Assembly: GCF_014698015.1 (NCBI RefSeq)
Contig: NZ_JACXBS010000002.1
Coordinates: 721,236 to 785,235, forward strand
Source of the DNA: Kocuria sp. cx-455
Lineage (GTDB): Bacteria; Actinomycetota; Actinomycetes; Actinomycetales; Micrococcaceae
DNA length: 64,000 nucleotides
Direction: 5' to 3'
The notes beneath the pieces are model-generated. The model was given only the letters and a program-made list of their open reading frames with translations. It was not told the DNA's origin and searched no databases. The position numbers and the translations under genes were made by a program. Below, piece after piece: positions 42,059 to 51,800 of the stretch; within the stretch, counting starts at the first letter, position 1, and each line of letters starts with the position of its first letter.

Positions 42059-44608
42059 GTGACGATCTCGATCAGGGTCATGACCGCTGGGGACGGGTAC
42101 CGGTACCTGCTGAACGCAGTTGTCGCTGGCGACGGGGATCGCGATGCGTCGTCAGCGCTGACAAGGTACTACCTTGAAGCAGGAACGCCTCCCGGCATCT
42201 GGCTCGGGGCCGGCCTCCCAGGACTCGCCGGAGAGATCGCCGTCGGTGCCTCGGTGAGCGAGGAGCAGTTACGGCGCCTCATGGGGCACGGGCAGGATCC
42301 GAACAGCGGCGAGCAACTGGGGCGTCCGTACCGAAAGTTTGCCACCGCGGGCGAGCGGACGCAGCGCCGCCTCGATCAGCTCCCGAAGTCCCTTACCGCA
42401 GGTGAGCGTACCGCGCAGCAAGCGCTGATCGAGGCGGAGGAAGCACAGAAGCCAACGAATGCGCCGGTCGCAGGGTTCGATCTCACGTTCTCGGTCCCGA
42501 AGTCCGTCTCGACCCTCTGGGCAGTTGCCGACGGCGGCACGCAAGCACTCATTGCCCAAGCTCACCACGCAGCGATCCGAGACATGATCGCCCTACTCGA
42601 GCGCGACGTCGCGATGACCAGGGTCGGCGCGAAAGGGGCGCGTGGCGCCGTCGCGCAAGTCGACGTGCGGGGTGTGATTGCGACTGCCTACGATCATTAC
42701 GATTCTCGGGCCGCGGATCCACAACTCCACACGCACATTGTCGTCGCCAACCGCGTGCAAGCAGCTCATGACGGGAAGTGGCGCACGCTCGATTCTCGCG
42801 CTATCCACGCCGCCGTCACCGGCCTATCGGAGCATTACAACGCGGTCCTCTCGGACCATCTCACTCAGATCCTCGGCGTCGGGTGGGAAGCCCGTGAGCG
42901 CGGTGCGGGGCGCTCCACGGCGTGGGAGATCGTTGGCGTGCCGCAGGAGCTGATGGACGAGTTCTCTTCCCGTACTCGCGATATCGAGCAGGTCAAAGAC
43001 CGGCTGGTCGACGACTACGTCTCGAAGCACGGGAGGCAGCCGTCCCCGAAGCTGGTGTGGCAGTTCCGGCAGCAGGCCACGCTCGAGACTCGGCCCCCGA
43101 AGCAGCAGCACTCTCTCAGCGATCTCACCTCCCAGTGGCGAGAACGCGCGACCGCGTTGCTGGGTGAGGACGCGCCAACCTGGGCGTCGGCACTGCTCGC
43201 CGGTAGTGAGCACGAACCGTTGCTGCGGGCAGACGATATCCCGTTGGAGGATCTCGAGGAGGTCGCCGAGGTCGTGGTGCAGCAGGTCGGTGACCGGCGA
43301 GCGACGTGGAAACGGTGGAACCTCCACGCGGAGGCCGTGCGACAGACGATGGCTCTCCGCTTCGCGTCCGCGAACGACCGGGACGTCATCACCCAGCAGA
43401 TCGTCGATGCCGCAGAACGGGTCTCGCTGCGCCTCACTCCGCCCGAGCTCGCGAAGAGCCCCTCGCTGTTTCGTCGCGCGGACGGGTCGAGCGTGTTCCG
43501 ACCCAAAGCCGGAACGGTGTTCTCCTCCGAGCAGGTGCTCGCGGCAGAAGACCGACTCCTTGGCGCGTCGAATGATCGGTCGGCGCCGACCGTACCGCTG
43601 GCATGGATCGAGGACGCTGCCAGAACGAAGAACCGCGACGGGCACACCCTGTCGGTGGACCAGGAGCAGGCGATCGCGAAGATCGGCGTCTCCGGCCGCG
43701 TCCTCGACGTACTCGTCGGCCCCGCAGGGACTGGGAAGACCACAACGATGCGTGCCCTGCGCCGAGCCTGGGAGCGACGCTACGGGCCAGGCTCGGTGAC
43801 CGGGCTCGCGCCCTCGGCCGCTGCCGCCGACGTCCTCGCCGGGGATCTGGAGATCGGGACGGAGAACACGGCGAAGTGGCTGCATGAGCATCGCCTCGGG
43901 AAATGGAACCTCACGCGCGGACAGCTCGTCATCATCGACGAAGCCTCCTTGGGTGGCACGTTCGCGCTCGATGCCATCACCAGTCACGCCCAGCAGGTCG
44001 GCGCGAAAGTGCTGCTCGTGGGCGATTGGGCGCAACTCGCAGCGGTGGACGCGGGCGGCGCGTTCGGGATGCTCGTGCGTGACCGCGGCGACGCCCCGGA
44101 ACTGGTCGATGTGCGTCGCTTCCGAAACGACTGGGAGAAGCAGGCGTCCCTGCAGTTGCGGATCGGCGACACCGACGTCATCGATACCTACATTGCGCAC
44201 CAGCGCGTCACGCCGGGCGGATATGACGAGATTCTCGAAGCCGCCTACCAAGCCTGGCGCACAGACCTCGCAGCGGGAAAGAGCACGGTGCTGATCGCGG
44301 AAACCCTCGACACGGTCTCTGCGCTCAACACCCGCGCCCGCACCGACCGAATCCTCCAGGGCGACGTCGCTGTGGACGGCGTCAAACTCCATGACGGCAA
44401 CGAAGTTTCCCGCGGAGATCTCATCATCACCCGCGAGAACAATCGGCGCCTCTCGCTCGGGCGAAGCTGGGTGAAAAACGGCGACCGCTGGCACGTCGCC
44501 CATGCGAACGACGACGGATCCCTCACCGTGCGGCGGGCAGGATCGAAGCGGCGCACCACGATCACGCTGCCCGTGAGCTACGTCGCCGAGCACGTCGACC
44601 TCGGCTAG
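42059..44608 (+). CDS. MobF/TrwC-type relaxase-helicase, 5' part of a gene split by an integrative element
   Basis: GTG 42059 start; 849 residues before the stop created at the insertion point. The TrwC relaxase domain has N-terminal RYYLEAGTPPGIWLG, FDLTFSVPKSVSTLWAVAD, and metal-site histidines in PQLHTHIVVANRV (near residue 224). The RecD-like helicase has Walker A VGPAGTGKTTTMRAL (near residue 555) and Walker B VIIDEASL. It ends YVAEHVDLG then TAG, where the intact gene continues YAVTAHRAQGATVD at 53488. The complete protein would be about 1170 residues. The remaining part keeps the nicking domain and helicase motifs I-II but lacks the last helicase motifs, so conjugative transfer by this protein is probably lost. 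Confidence 0.9.
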   Translation: MTISIRVMTAGDGYRYLLNAVVAGDGDRDASSALTRYYLEAGTPPGIWLGAGLPGLAGEIAVGASVSEEQLRRLMGHGQDPNSGEQLGRPYRKFATAGERTQRRLDQLPKSLTAGERTAQQALIEAEEAQKPTNAPVAGFDLTFSVPKSVSTLWAVADGGTQALIAQAHHAAIRDMIALLERDVAMTRVGAKGARGAVAQVDVRGVIATAYDHYDSRAADPQLHTHIVVANRVQAAHDGKWRTLDSRAIHAAVTGLSEHYNAVLSDHLTQILGVGWEARERGAGRSTAWEIVGVPQELMDEFSSRTRDIEQVKDRLVDDYVSKHGRQPSPKLVWQFRQQATLETRPPKQQHSLSDLTSQWRERATALLGEDAPTWASALLAGSEHEPLLRADDIPLEDLEEVAEVVVQQVGDRRATWKRWNLHAEAVRQTMALRFASANDRDVITQQIVDAAERVSLRLTPPELAKSPSLFRRADGSSVFRPKAGTVFSSEQVLAAEDRLLGASNDRSAPTVPLAWIEDAARTKNRDGHTLSVDQEQAIAKIGVSGRVLDVLVGPAGTGKTTTMRALRRAWERRYGPGSVTGLAPSAAAADVLAGDLEIGTENTAKWLHEHRLGKWNLTRGQLVIIDEASLGGTFALDAITSHAQQVGAKVLLVGDWAQLAAVDAGGAFGMLVRDRGDAPELVDVRRFRNDWEKQASLQLRIGDTDVIDTYIAHQRVTPGGYDEILEAAYQAWRTDLAAGKSTVLIAETLDTVSALNTRARTDRILQGDVAVDGVKLHDGNEVSRGDLIITRENNRRLSLGRSWVKNGDRWHVAHANDDGSLTVRRAGSKRRTTITLPVSYVAEHVDLG
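44598..44607. other. attL of the erm(X) integrative element
   Basis: The 10-bp sequence acctcggcta at 44598-44607 recurs as attR at 53480-53489. Joining the flanks at this core restores the relaxase frame (VDLGYAVTAHRAQG). The serine integrase gene starts 57 bp inside it. Confidence 0.85.
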
Positions 44609-44663
44609 CCGAGGTTCTGTAAACGCACCTACCTCTCACACGAGTAGGAAGGTGGGCCGACTG

Positions 44664-46241
44664 ATGGGCCAGAACCAGCAGGAACAGAGTACGGGGTCAG
44701 TGTCGCCGTTGCGGGCGGTGGTGTATGTGCGGATCAGTGATGATCCCGAGAGTACCGAGCGTGGGGTGGATCGGCAGGAGGCCGATTGCCGCGCCTACGC
44801 TGTCGCGCACGGCTGGGAGGTCGCGGCGGTGTTCCGTGAGAATGACACGTCGGCGTTCAAGCAGCGCACGATCACGCTGGCATCGGGTGAGCGGGTGCGC
44901 CGCGTGGTTCGCCCAGAGTTCCGCGCGATGCTCAAGCACCTGGCCGATGGACAGGCGCAAGTGATGATCGCCTACGACCTGGATCGAGCGGTACGCGACC
45001 CCAGAGATTTGGAGGACTTGATCGACGCGAAAGTGCTGGCCGGGTTCACCGTGCGCTCGGTCACCGGCTCCCTACGGTTGGACACCGATTCGGATGTAGC
45101 GATGGCCAGGGTGCTGGTAGCGATGGCGAACAAGTCCAGCGCCGACACCGCCCGCCGAGTCGCCCGCGCAGCCAAGCAGCAAGCCATTGAGGGCACCTGG
45201 CACGGCGGCAGGGTGCCGTTCGGCTACCGCGCCGAGTCCGGTGCCCTCGTCGTTGATCCGGTGGCGGGGCCGATGGTGGCCGAGGCCGCGCAGCGGGTGC
45301 TGGCCGGTGAGTCGCTGTACCGGATTCGCAAGGACTGGAACGAGCGCGGCGTGCTGACCACCCACGGGTGCGCGTGGTCGGATAAGACGATCAAGATGGT
45401 GCTGCGCAGCCCCTCCATCAAAGGCGTGCGCGAGTACCGCCCCGTATTGCCGGACGGCACCCGTGCGAAGACCTCGCAGATGCAGGTGAAAGCCGCCTGG
45501 CCTGCGATTCTCGATGAGGACACCTGGCAGCAGGTCTCCGATGTGCTCGATGCGCGGAAGCAGGCGCGGAACTTCCATCAGCCCGGCAGTGGGGCGGCGA
45601 AGCGCATGTATCCGTTCTCGGGGCTGATCCGCTGCTCAGCGTGTGGGCGGGCGATGCTCCACCGAGGCAACGTGTATCAGTGCGTGCAGGCCACCCGCGG
45701 CGGATGTCACCGCTCGATCCGCTCCGCCGACATCTTGAAACTGGTGGAAGAAGCGGTGCTGGCAACATTCGAGCAAATCACCCTGGCCCCGTCGAAGCGG
45801 GCGACGCCGAGCGTGGACGCGGGTGCGCGGGTCGGTCTCGCCGCGAGGCTGGATGCTGACCGGGAACGCCTGGCCCGATTGGACGACGATCACTATGACG
45901 GGTTGATCGACAAGGCGATGTGGGTGCGGCAGCGGGCCAGGATCGCCGAGCGGATCGAGGTCACCCGGCGTGAGTACGCCGCCGCCATGCCCGAACAGGA
46001 GGGGCCGGGCATCGACGTGACCACCGTCGCCAAAGAATGGGCGGGGCGTACCCCGTTGTGGCAGTACCAGGCCACCAGCCTGATCTTGGAAGCCGTGCTC
46101 GTCCACGCTCTGCCGAACGGGATGAACGGTGCGACCCCAGCACGTCGCCGCAACGAGACGGTTGAGGCGTTCCACACCCGCCGCACCGTGTACCGCGCCG
46201 AGGTGCTGGCCCGCCGGGTGGAGTTCGTCTGGCGAGCCTGA
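44664..46241 (+). CDS. Large serine recombinase (integrase)
   Basis: I choose ATG 44664, with ggaaggtggg upstream, over GTG 44652; 525 residues. The N-terminal resolvase domain has AVVYVRISDDPESTERGVDR with the catalytic Ser, and the Arg cluster YDLDRAVRDPRDLEDLIDAK. The recombinase domain is present (GTWHGGRVPFGYRAESG, KGVREYRPVLPDG). Next comes a zinc ribbon with Cys pairs (RCSACGRAM and CVQATRGGCHRSI) and a short coiled-coil region. This architecture performs directional attP x attB integration. It lies beside attL, as expected for its own element, and its target is the conserved motif of a relaxase gene. Confidence 0.93.
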   Translation: MGQNQQEQSTGSVSPLRAVVYVRISDDPESTERGVDRQEADCRAYAVAHGWEVAAVFRENDTSAFKQRTITLASGERVRRVVRPEFRAMLKHLADGQAQVMIAYDLDRAVRDPRDLEDLIDAKVLAGFTVRSVTGSLRLDTDSDVAMARVLVAMANKSSADTARRVARAAKQQAIEGTWHGGRVPFGYRAESGALVVDPVAGPMVAEAAQRVLAGESLYRIRKDWNERGVLTTHGCAWSDKTIKMVLRSPSIKGVREYRPVLPDGTRAKTSQMQVKAAWPAILDEDTWQQVSDVLDARKQARNFHQPGSGAAKRMYPFSGLIRCSACGRAMLHRGNVYQCVQATRGGCHRSIRSADILKLVEEAVLATFEQITLAPSKRATPSVDAGARVGLAARLDADRERLARLDDDHYDGLIDKAMWVRQRARIAERIEVTRREYAAAMPEQEGPGIDVTTVAKEWAGRTPLWQYQATSLILEAVLVHALPNGMNGATPARRRNETVEAFHTRRTVYRAEVLARRVEFVWRA

Positions 46242-46266
46242 GCACGGCCACCCGCAGGGCGTTGTC

Positions 46267-46313
46267 GGCCCCGCATCTTGACCAGCGCAAGCGGTTCAGG
46301 GTGCGGGGCCTTT
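46267..46313. terminator. Bidirectional terminator after the integrase gene
   Basis: Stem ggccccgca (46267-46275) with tgcggggcc (46302-46310), then ttt. It lies between the convergent integrase gene and the small minus-strand ORF that ends at 46296. Confidence 0.65.
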
Positions 46314-46526
46314 CCGTATCTTCGAGACAATGCGCTTGTTGGGGCGAGGTGCCGTGCAGAGTCCTCGCAGTTCGTCCAGCACCGCCGGATCGTCCACCGT
46401 CGCGGGCAAACCCTGCGCCTGACGTGAGGCAGCGGCCAGGCGTGCTCCCAACGTGAAAGCAGCATGCTGTGACGACGGCGCGGAACGGTCAGGAGTGACG
46501 GAGGCGGGTGCGGTGGGGATGCTCAT
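46296..46526 (-). CDS. Small unknown protein in the erm(X) element
   Basis: 76 residues with an Ala/Ser/Pro-rich start, then LGARLAAASRQAQGLPATVD and a basic end (RPNKRIVSKIRKG). No motif recognised. It is 40 bp downstream of the 291-residue gene on the same strand, so it is probably the second gene of that operon. The last codons overlap the terminator stem. Could be a DNA-binding accessory protein; low certainty. Confidence 0.45.
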   Translation of the reverse strand: MSIPTAPASVTPDRSAPSSQHAAFTLGARLAAASRQAQGLPATVDDPAVLDELRGLCTAPRPNKRIVSKIRKGPAP

Positions 46527-46566
46527 GCTGATAGGTACGACGCCCCTCCCACAGACTCGCGGTGGT

Positions 46567-47442
46567 TCAGGGTTCGGCCTGCTTGTCTGGGTTGGCGGCC
46601 CATATCGCAGCCAGCAGGCCGGTGTCGCAGCGCAGGGAGTCGAGGGGTTCGCCGCTGAGCAGGCGCAGCAGCACCCCGTCGCCAGTCGCAGTACCAGCGT
46701 GTTTCGGAGCGGGATGCCCGAGCACGATCCGCAGCAAGGCAGCCCACGACGTCGACGGTACCCCGAGCAGCTCCGGGATAGCGCGGTCGCGGCGTAGCAC
46801 CTCTACCGCGTTCGGCCGGGAGGTCAGATCGCCGAGCCGGTAGGCGACGTGCTCGATGCAGTCGGTCACGAGCACGGCATCCCATCCGGCCGAGGCGAAC
46901 AGCCCGACTATCTCCGATAGGACGGCAGCGACCCGAGCGCGCTCGCTGCCGTCGAAGTCTTCCTCATTGTCGGTGGTGGGGTTGACGGCGAACGCGGGGT
47001 GGTAGTCGGCCAGGTTCTCTCGCTCCGCGAACCGGATGGCGTCGTGGAAGCCGACGATTCTGGCCGTGTGGCGCACCTTGCTCGGCGAGACGAGCATCCC
47101 CGCCGCCCGCACTTCGACGCCACAGGTGATCTTCATCGCGCGAGTGACGACCGCCCACGGGTTTCCGGCGTTCCTGGTCGAGGGGGCGAGCATGACCTCG
47201 AATGCTGCCGAGGCAATCTCCCACTCATCCAGTGCGTACTTGCGGGCCAGGCGTCGATACCTCTCTGCCGTGTACCGCATGAGTTCCGCGGCTTCACGGT
47301 CACTGCGCCAGGCCCCAGGCCCGGCCTCGTGCAACCGGATCAGCAGGGTGCGTAAGCCCTCTGGTGTCTCGAACCCGTGGCGTGGCGAGCCATCCTGGGC
47401 TGCGGCGTCGTCGCCTGTAGTGGGTGGGGTGTGTTCGGTCAC
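46567..47442 (-). CDS. Unknown 291-residue protein of the erm(X) element
   Basis: Starts at GTG 47442 with a ggaggt ribosome-binding site that is part of a hairpin. The protein is mostly helical: RYRRLARKYALDEWEIASAA then FEVMLAPS, NPWAVVTRAMKITCGVEVRA, a central ARIVGFHDAIRFAERENLAD, and a C-terminal LLRIVLGHPAPKHAG. The LARKYALDEWEIASAAFEV region looks like a sigma-factor or helix-turn-helix-like fold but I cannot assign a family. It is divergent from the MerR/relaxase genes and may be a replication or regulatory protein of the element. Confidence 0.55.
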   Translation of the reverse strand: MTEHTPPTTGDDAAAQDGSPRHGFETPEGLRTLLIRLHEAGPGAWRSDREAAELMRYTAERYRRLARKYALDEWEIASAAFEVMLAPSTRNAGNPWAVVTRAMKITCGVEVRAAGMLVSPSKVRHTARIVGFHDAIRFAERENLADYHPAFAVNPTTDNEEDFDGSERARVAAVLSEIVGLFASAGWDAVLVTDCIEHVAYRLGDLTSRPNAVEVLRRDRAIPELLGVPSTSWAALLRIVLGHPAPKHAGTATGDGVLLRLLSGEPLDSLRCDTGLLAAIWAANPDKQAEP

Positions 47443-47446
47443 GGTG

Positions 47447-47468
47447 GCACCTCCCGTGAAGGAGGTGC
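47447..47468 (-). promoter_or_regulatory. Hairpin sequestering the ribosome-binding site of the 46567-47442 gene
   Basis: Read on the minus strand, gcacctcc (47468-47461) pairs with ggaggtgc (47454-47447) around a 6-nt loop. The ggaggt is the Shine-Dalgarno sequence about 5 bp before GTG 47442, so the hairpin would limit translation. Confidence 0.5.
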
Positions 47469-47604
47469 GCCACCAGAACCCACGCCAGGACGTGAACCAG
47501 CACGCCGCTACAACCGTTCGTCAGTCGATACGTCGCTGCTTCCCCGGCGCAGCGCAGGTACGACTTGTCAGAAGGCCGCCCTGCAGCGATAGGAACGGCT
47601 GCGA

Positions 47605-47638
47605 ATGCTCGCGCCGGGAATCATTCCGGCGCGAGCAT
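47605..47638. terminator. Perfect 13-bp hairpin downstream of a small ORF
   Basis: Stem atgctcgcgccgg (47605-47617) with ccggcgcgagcat (47626-47638) and an 8-nt loop. It lies 32 bp beyond the end of the 47670-47870 gene in its transcription direction, so it is likely that gene's terminator. Confidence 0.65.
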
Positions 47639-47669
47639 CCGCAGTCGCTCTAGGGTGCGGTTTCGCGGG

Positions 47670-47870
47670 TCAAGACAGCGACCATTTGCCGACCTCTCGA
47701 TACTCCGAGTCGTAGATGGTCTCGGTAATCGGCTGGGCGAGGTCGTAATGCTTCATGTTGCCGCCCCAGTACCGCAGCACACGCGCCAGTTCCTCAACTG
47801 GATCTCCCGCGACGGCTCCCAGGTCTATGTCCAGGCGGAATCGGGTCGGGTTATCTGGGGAATCACTCAT
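47670..47870 (-). CDS. Small unknown protein, divergent from the MerR gene
   Basis: 66 residues: MSDSPDNPTRFRLDIDLGAV then EELARVLRYWGGNMKHYDLA. Compact, acidic at the start, with no known motif. ATG 47870 is the start. It has its own terminator hairpin downstream and an AT-rich spacer (cttcaagtataatattgaact) shared with the MerR gene, so MerR may control it. Confidence 0.5.
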   Translation of the reverse strand: MSDSPDNPTRFRLDIDLGAVAGDPVEELARVLRYWGGNMKHYDLAQPITETIYDSEYREVGKWSLS

Positions 47871-47975
47871 ACTTCAAGTATAATATTGAACTGCTAGTTG
47901 AGGTTTGGAGGGTGTGGACTGCCGAAAATCCTGGACTGATGCCGTGTAAGCCTCAACTCGCACTCGAAAGGAACC

Positions 47976-48713
47976 ATGATGCGCCCCGTCGATCTGGCAA
48001 CCCGGGCCGGAGTCTCCACCCAACAGATTCGCAACCTCGAAGCCGCCGGAGTCCTCCCGCCTGCCGATCGCACAGGTTCGGGTTACCGGGTCTATCGCGG
48101 TGCGCACCTCAGCGCTCTACTCTGCTATCAGGCACTCGCACGCGGCCACGGCGCTGGATCAGCCCGTTCCATCATGGAAGCGTTGAGCACAGGACAGATC
48201 GACCAAGCATTGGCCCTCCTTGATGCCAGCCACCACGAACTTCACCAGCAACGCCAGGCCCTTACCGAAACGAGCCAGGCCCTCACCCGTGTTGCCGCTG
48301 CGGTAGAGCATCACGCCGGCCCGGACGCGCCGTTGTCCATCGGAGAACTCGCGGACTATCTCGGGATACGCACGTCAGCGCTCCGCGTATGGGAACACGC
48401 TGGTCTGCTCGCCCCAGCTCGGCAGACCAGCCGCCGCCACCGGGTCTATGACAGCGAGGACGTCAGAGACGCCCGAATCATCCATCTCCTCCGGCAAGGA
48501 CGCTATCGCTTCGACCGCATCAGACCCATCATCACCGAACTCCGAGGAAGCAAGAGTGCCGATGCTCTACAGGCCGCGCTCACCGAACGACGAACCAGCC
48601 TGACACACCGAGCCAGAGCCATGCTCGACGGCGCAGCCCTCCTCCAACAACACATCACCGAGTTCATCGCCTCCGACGCACCCGCCCCGAGCGAACCAGT
48701 AACCGGCTCCTAA
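47976..48713 (+). CDS. MerR-family regulator with two helix-turn-helix domains
   Basis: 245 residues. The first MerR domain is VDLATRAGVSTQQIRNLEAA then GVLPPADRTGSGYRVY (residues ~5-70). A second is LSIGELADYLGIRTSALRVW then EHAGLLAPARQ and HRVYDSEDV (residues ~120-190). The tandem arrangement resembles TioE-like regulators of actinobacteria. Start ATG 47976 or 47979. The AT-rich dyad 90 bp upstream could be the target site. It precedes the relaxase in the same direction and may govern element transfer or excision. Confidence 0.82.
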   Translation: MMRPVDLATRAGVSTQQIRNLEAAGVLPPADRTGSGYRVYRGAHLSALLCYQALARGHGAGSARSIMEALSTGQIDQALALLDASHHELHQQRQALTETSQALTRVAAAVEHHAGPDAPLSIGELADYLGIRTSALRVWEHAGLLAPARQTSRRHRVYDSEDVRDARIIHLLRQGRYRFDRIRPIITELRGSKSADALQAALTERRTSLTHRARAMLDGAALLQQHITEFIASDAPAPSEPVTGS

Positions 48714-48838
48714 CCCCAGCACCCCACCGACCGCTCGGCACCGGCCACCCTCTGCCTCTGAAACAACGGATGCACGTATGCCACCGCGGGTGGGGCGTGC
48801 GCACCTCCTTCATGAGACGACTCATGAGGGAGGCCAGG

Positions 48839-51800
48839 ATGAAGGGCGGGGTGATCCTGTTCCGCGGCACAGGTGCTGCCGCGCGCCGCTATGTCGAGGC
48901 CGACCGCTCCCGCGCCGACGAGTATTACCTGGGCGCGGACAACGCCTTGTCGGAGTACACGGTGCTCGATGCTAGCGGCGAGGTCACCGCCGCAATGTCA
49001 CTGTCGGCGGTCGAGTACGAGGGGTGGGTGGACTGGCACGATCCCGTCACGGGTGAGTCGATGGGCACGCCACGTAATCCGGGTGAGGGGTCGAAGGGTT
49101 CGCCGTTGTTCGCGGAGATGACGATTAACGCACCCAAGAGCCTGTCGGTCGCCGCCGCCCTCCACCCCGAAGTATCTAGCGCCCTCGACCAAGCGCAGCA
49201 GGATGCACTTGGAGAGATTCGCCGCTGGCTCGGCCAACACTCCGTCATCAGGGTCGGGCCGCGTGACGCGCGGGAAGTGCTGCCTATCGAGCAGATGCAG
49301 GTCGTCGGCATCCGCCACAAGACCTCGCGGGCTGGTGATCCGCACCGGCATATTCACATGCAGATCGGCACTCGGGTGTTTGCGGCTGGGAAGTGGCGGG
49401 CACTGGATACGGCGGCGTTGTTCAAGCAGCAAGGCGCGATCCGCGCCCTCGGAACCGCGGTCATCGCCGCGCACCCACACCTCGCGCAAACCCTCGCAGA
49501 GCATGGCCTGACCCTCGATCCCGTCTCCGGCGAGGTAGTTGAGTTGCAGCCATTCAATGGGGTGATGTCGAAGCGGTCTGCGCAGATCAGACGCAACCTC
49601 GTCCGGCTCGAAGCCGAATGGGAAACAGAGCACCCCGGCGAAGCTCTCGGCCCGATCATGACCGCGAAGTTGCAGGGCATCGCCTGGACACACAAGCGGC
49701 CAGGGAAGAAGCCGACTGATTTGAAGAACGAGCAGTGGTGGGTGCAGGAACTCCGCGACGCCGGATACGACCCCGCTGCACCTCGACGCAGCACCGTGCA
49801 GCGCCCGGTGCAGTTGGATGAACTTGCGGTGCAGGAGGTTGCATCACGGGCACTGGATCGCTGCGCCGCCGCATCATCAGCATGGACGAAACACAGCATG
49901 CAGGAGCACGTCACCCGCATCACCACCGAACACGGAGTGCAAGCAACACCTGCCGAGCTGCGCGAGTTCATCAAGATAGCGACCGACCTTGCGGTCTCGG
50001 ATTGCTTCTCCGTCCTGCCACCGGGTGCGGCGACGCCGGAACATGTCGCGCACCTGACCAGCCTCACCGTGATCGCCGCCGAAACCGCGCTCCGCGACCG
50101 CTTCGCCGCCACCACCCCAGAGCAAGAATCGAAGCACCCGGACATGACCGACGCCGCACAAGTAGCGGGGCTGAACAAAGGGCAGGCGGTCGCTGCTGCT
50201 GCGGTTGCATCATCTGACCCGTTGGTGATCGTGGAGGGTGCTGCGGGCAGCGGGAAGACGACGATGCTGCGCACCGCCATCGACGTCGCCGCCCAGCACA
50301 GCAGGGCGTCACGGGTGGTTGCACCGACGCTGCGCGCGGCGCAGGTCGCGCACGAAGAACTCGGCATCCCCGCAACGAGCGTTGCGGCGCTCGTACATGC
50401 GCACGGATGGCGATGGAACTCCGATGGCGTATGGACACGCCTACACCCTGGCGACGCTGACCCCGACACCGGGCGCACCTTCACCGGCCCGCCCGACGAT
50501 GCTGTGCTGTCGCGGGGTGAACGGGTAATCGTGGACGAGGCCGGGATGCTCGACCAAGACACCGCCCACGCCCTCCTCACCATCACCACCGAAGCCGGAG
50601 CGACCGTCGCGCTTGTCGGCGACCGTGCCCAACTCCCCGCTGTCGGTCGGGGCGGGGTACTCGACATGGCCGCACAGATCAGGGGCCGTACATACGACAT
50701 GACCGAGCTGCACCGGTTCGCCGACGCCGAGTACGCGACACTCACGCTGACGATGCGCGACCGGGAGAACCCCGGCGAGGTGTTCGACCGGCTCACTGCC
50801 ATGGGCCTCGTGATACTGCACGCGGACGAGGAACAAGCCCAGCAGCACATCACAGAGCAAGCTACTGAGGGTGAGGCGATCACGGTCGCCTCGAACGACA
50901 AGGCAGCGGCGTTGAACGAGCGCATCCGCATGGGGCGGGTCGAGCGAGGCGAGGTTGATGACACGATCACGGCGACCGGCAGCGACGAGCTGCCTATCGG
51001 TCGGGGTGATCTGATCCAGACGAGGAGGAACGACCCCGCGCTTGGCGTGGCGAACCGGCAGCAATGGATCGTGCAGCACGTCGCTGGTAATGGCACCGTG
51101 TACGCCCGCGAGACCGGCAGCGGGCGCAGGAACCCCCGCACCGTCGCCCTCCCGCCTGAGTACGTGAGTGAACACGCGCACCTGTCCTACGCAGCAACCG
51201 CGTACGGCGTCCAGGGCGCAACCGTCAACGCCTCCCACACGATGCTGACTGAGGCGACGAGCGCGGCAGGCGTCTACGTTGGCATGACCCGAGGCCGCGA
51301 GCACAACTGGCTGCACGTTGTTGCCGAGGATATGGCGGAGGCTCGGGCGCAGTTCGTTGCAGCGACGGAGCGCGATCCCGCAGACCGGGGCCTCGACCAC
51401 GCCACCGCACAAGCCGCCGAAGCCGTGCGTGGCATCGTCAAGGACGGCCCGATCCAGCGCGTCACCGAAGAACTCGCCAGACTCGACAGGGAAGCCGAAC
51501 GTGCTGAGCGGCATGCGGATCGATGGGAGCAGGCCGCCAACCGGCTCGATGCCCAACGCGCTGCGCACCGGGCCGAGAGCGACGAGAGCACCGCCGCGCT
51601 TCGCCAGGCCGAGGAAGAGGCCGCGCGGGTGCGTGCCAAGGTCGCCGCGCCCCTCACCAAGCAAGCCGAACAAGACGGAGCGACGTACCTTGCCAGAGTA
51701 GAAGCAGAGAGGACAGCGAGCACACGCCTCGCCACTGTCGGGCGATTCGGGCGGCGTAAGGCCCGCGACGAGCACCGCGCCGCCAGCGAACAAGCAGCAA

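Noticed and set aside
42059..44608. Stop at the end of the first relaxase frame as a natural gene end
   Set aside because: The stop is created by the element end. The codons after the second copy of the 10-bp core continue the conserved motif in frame.
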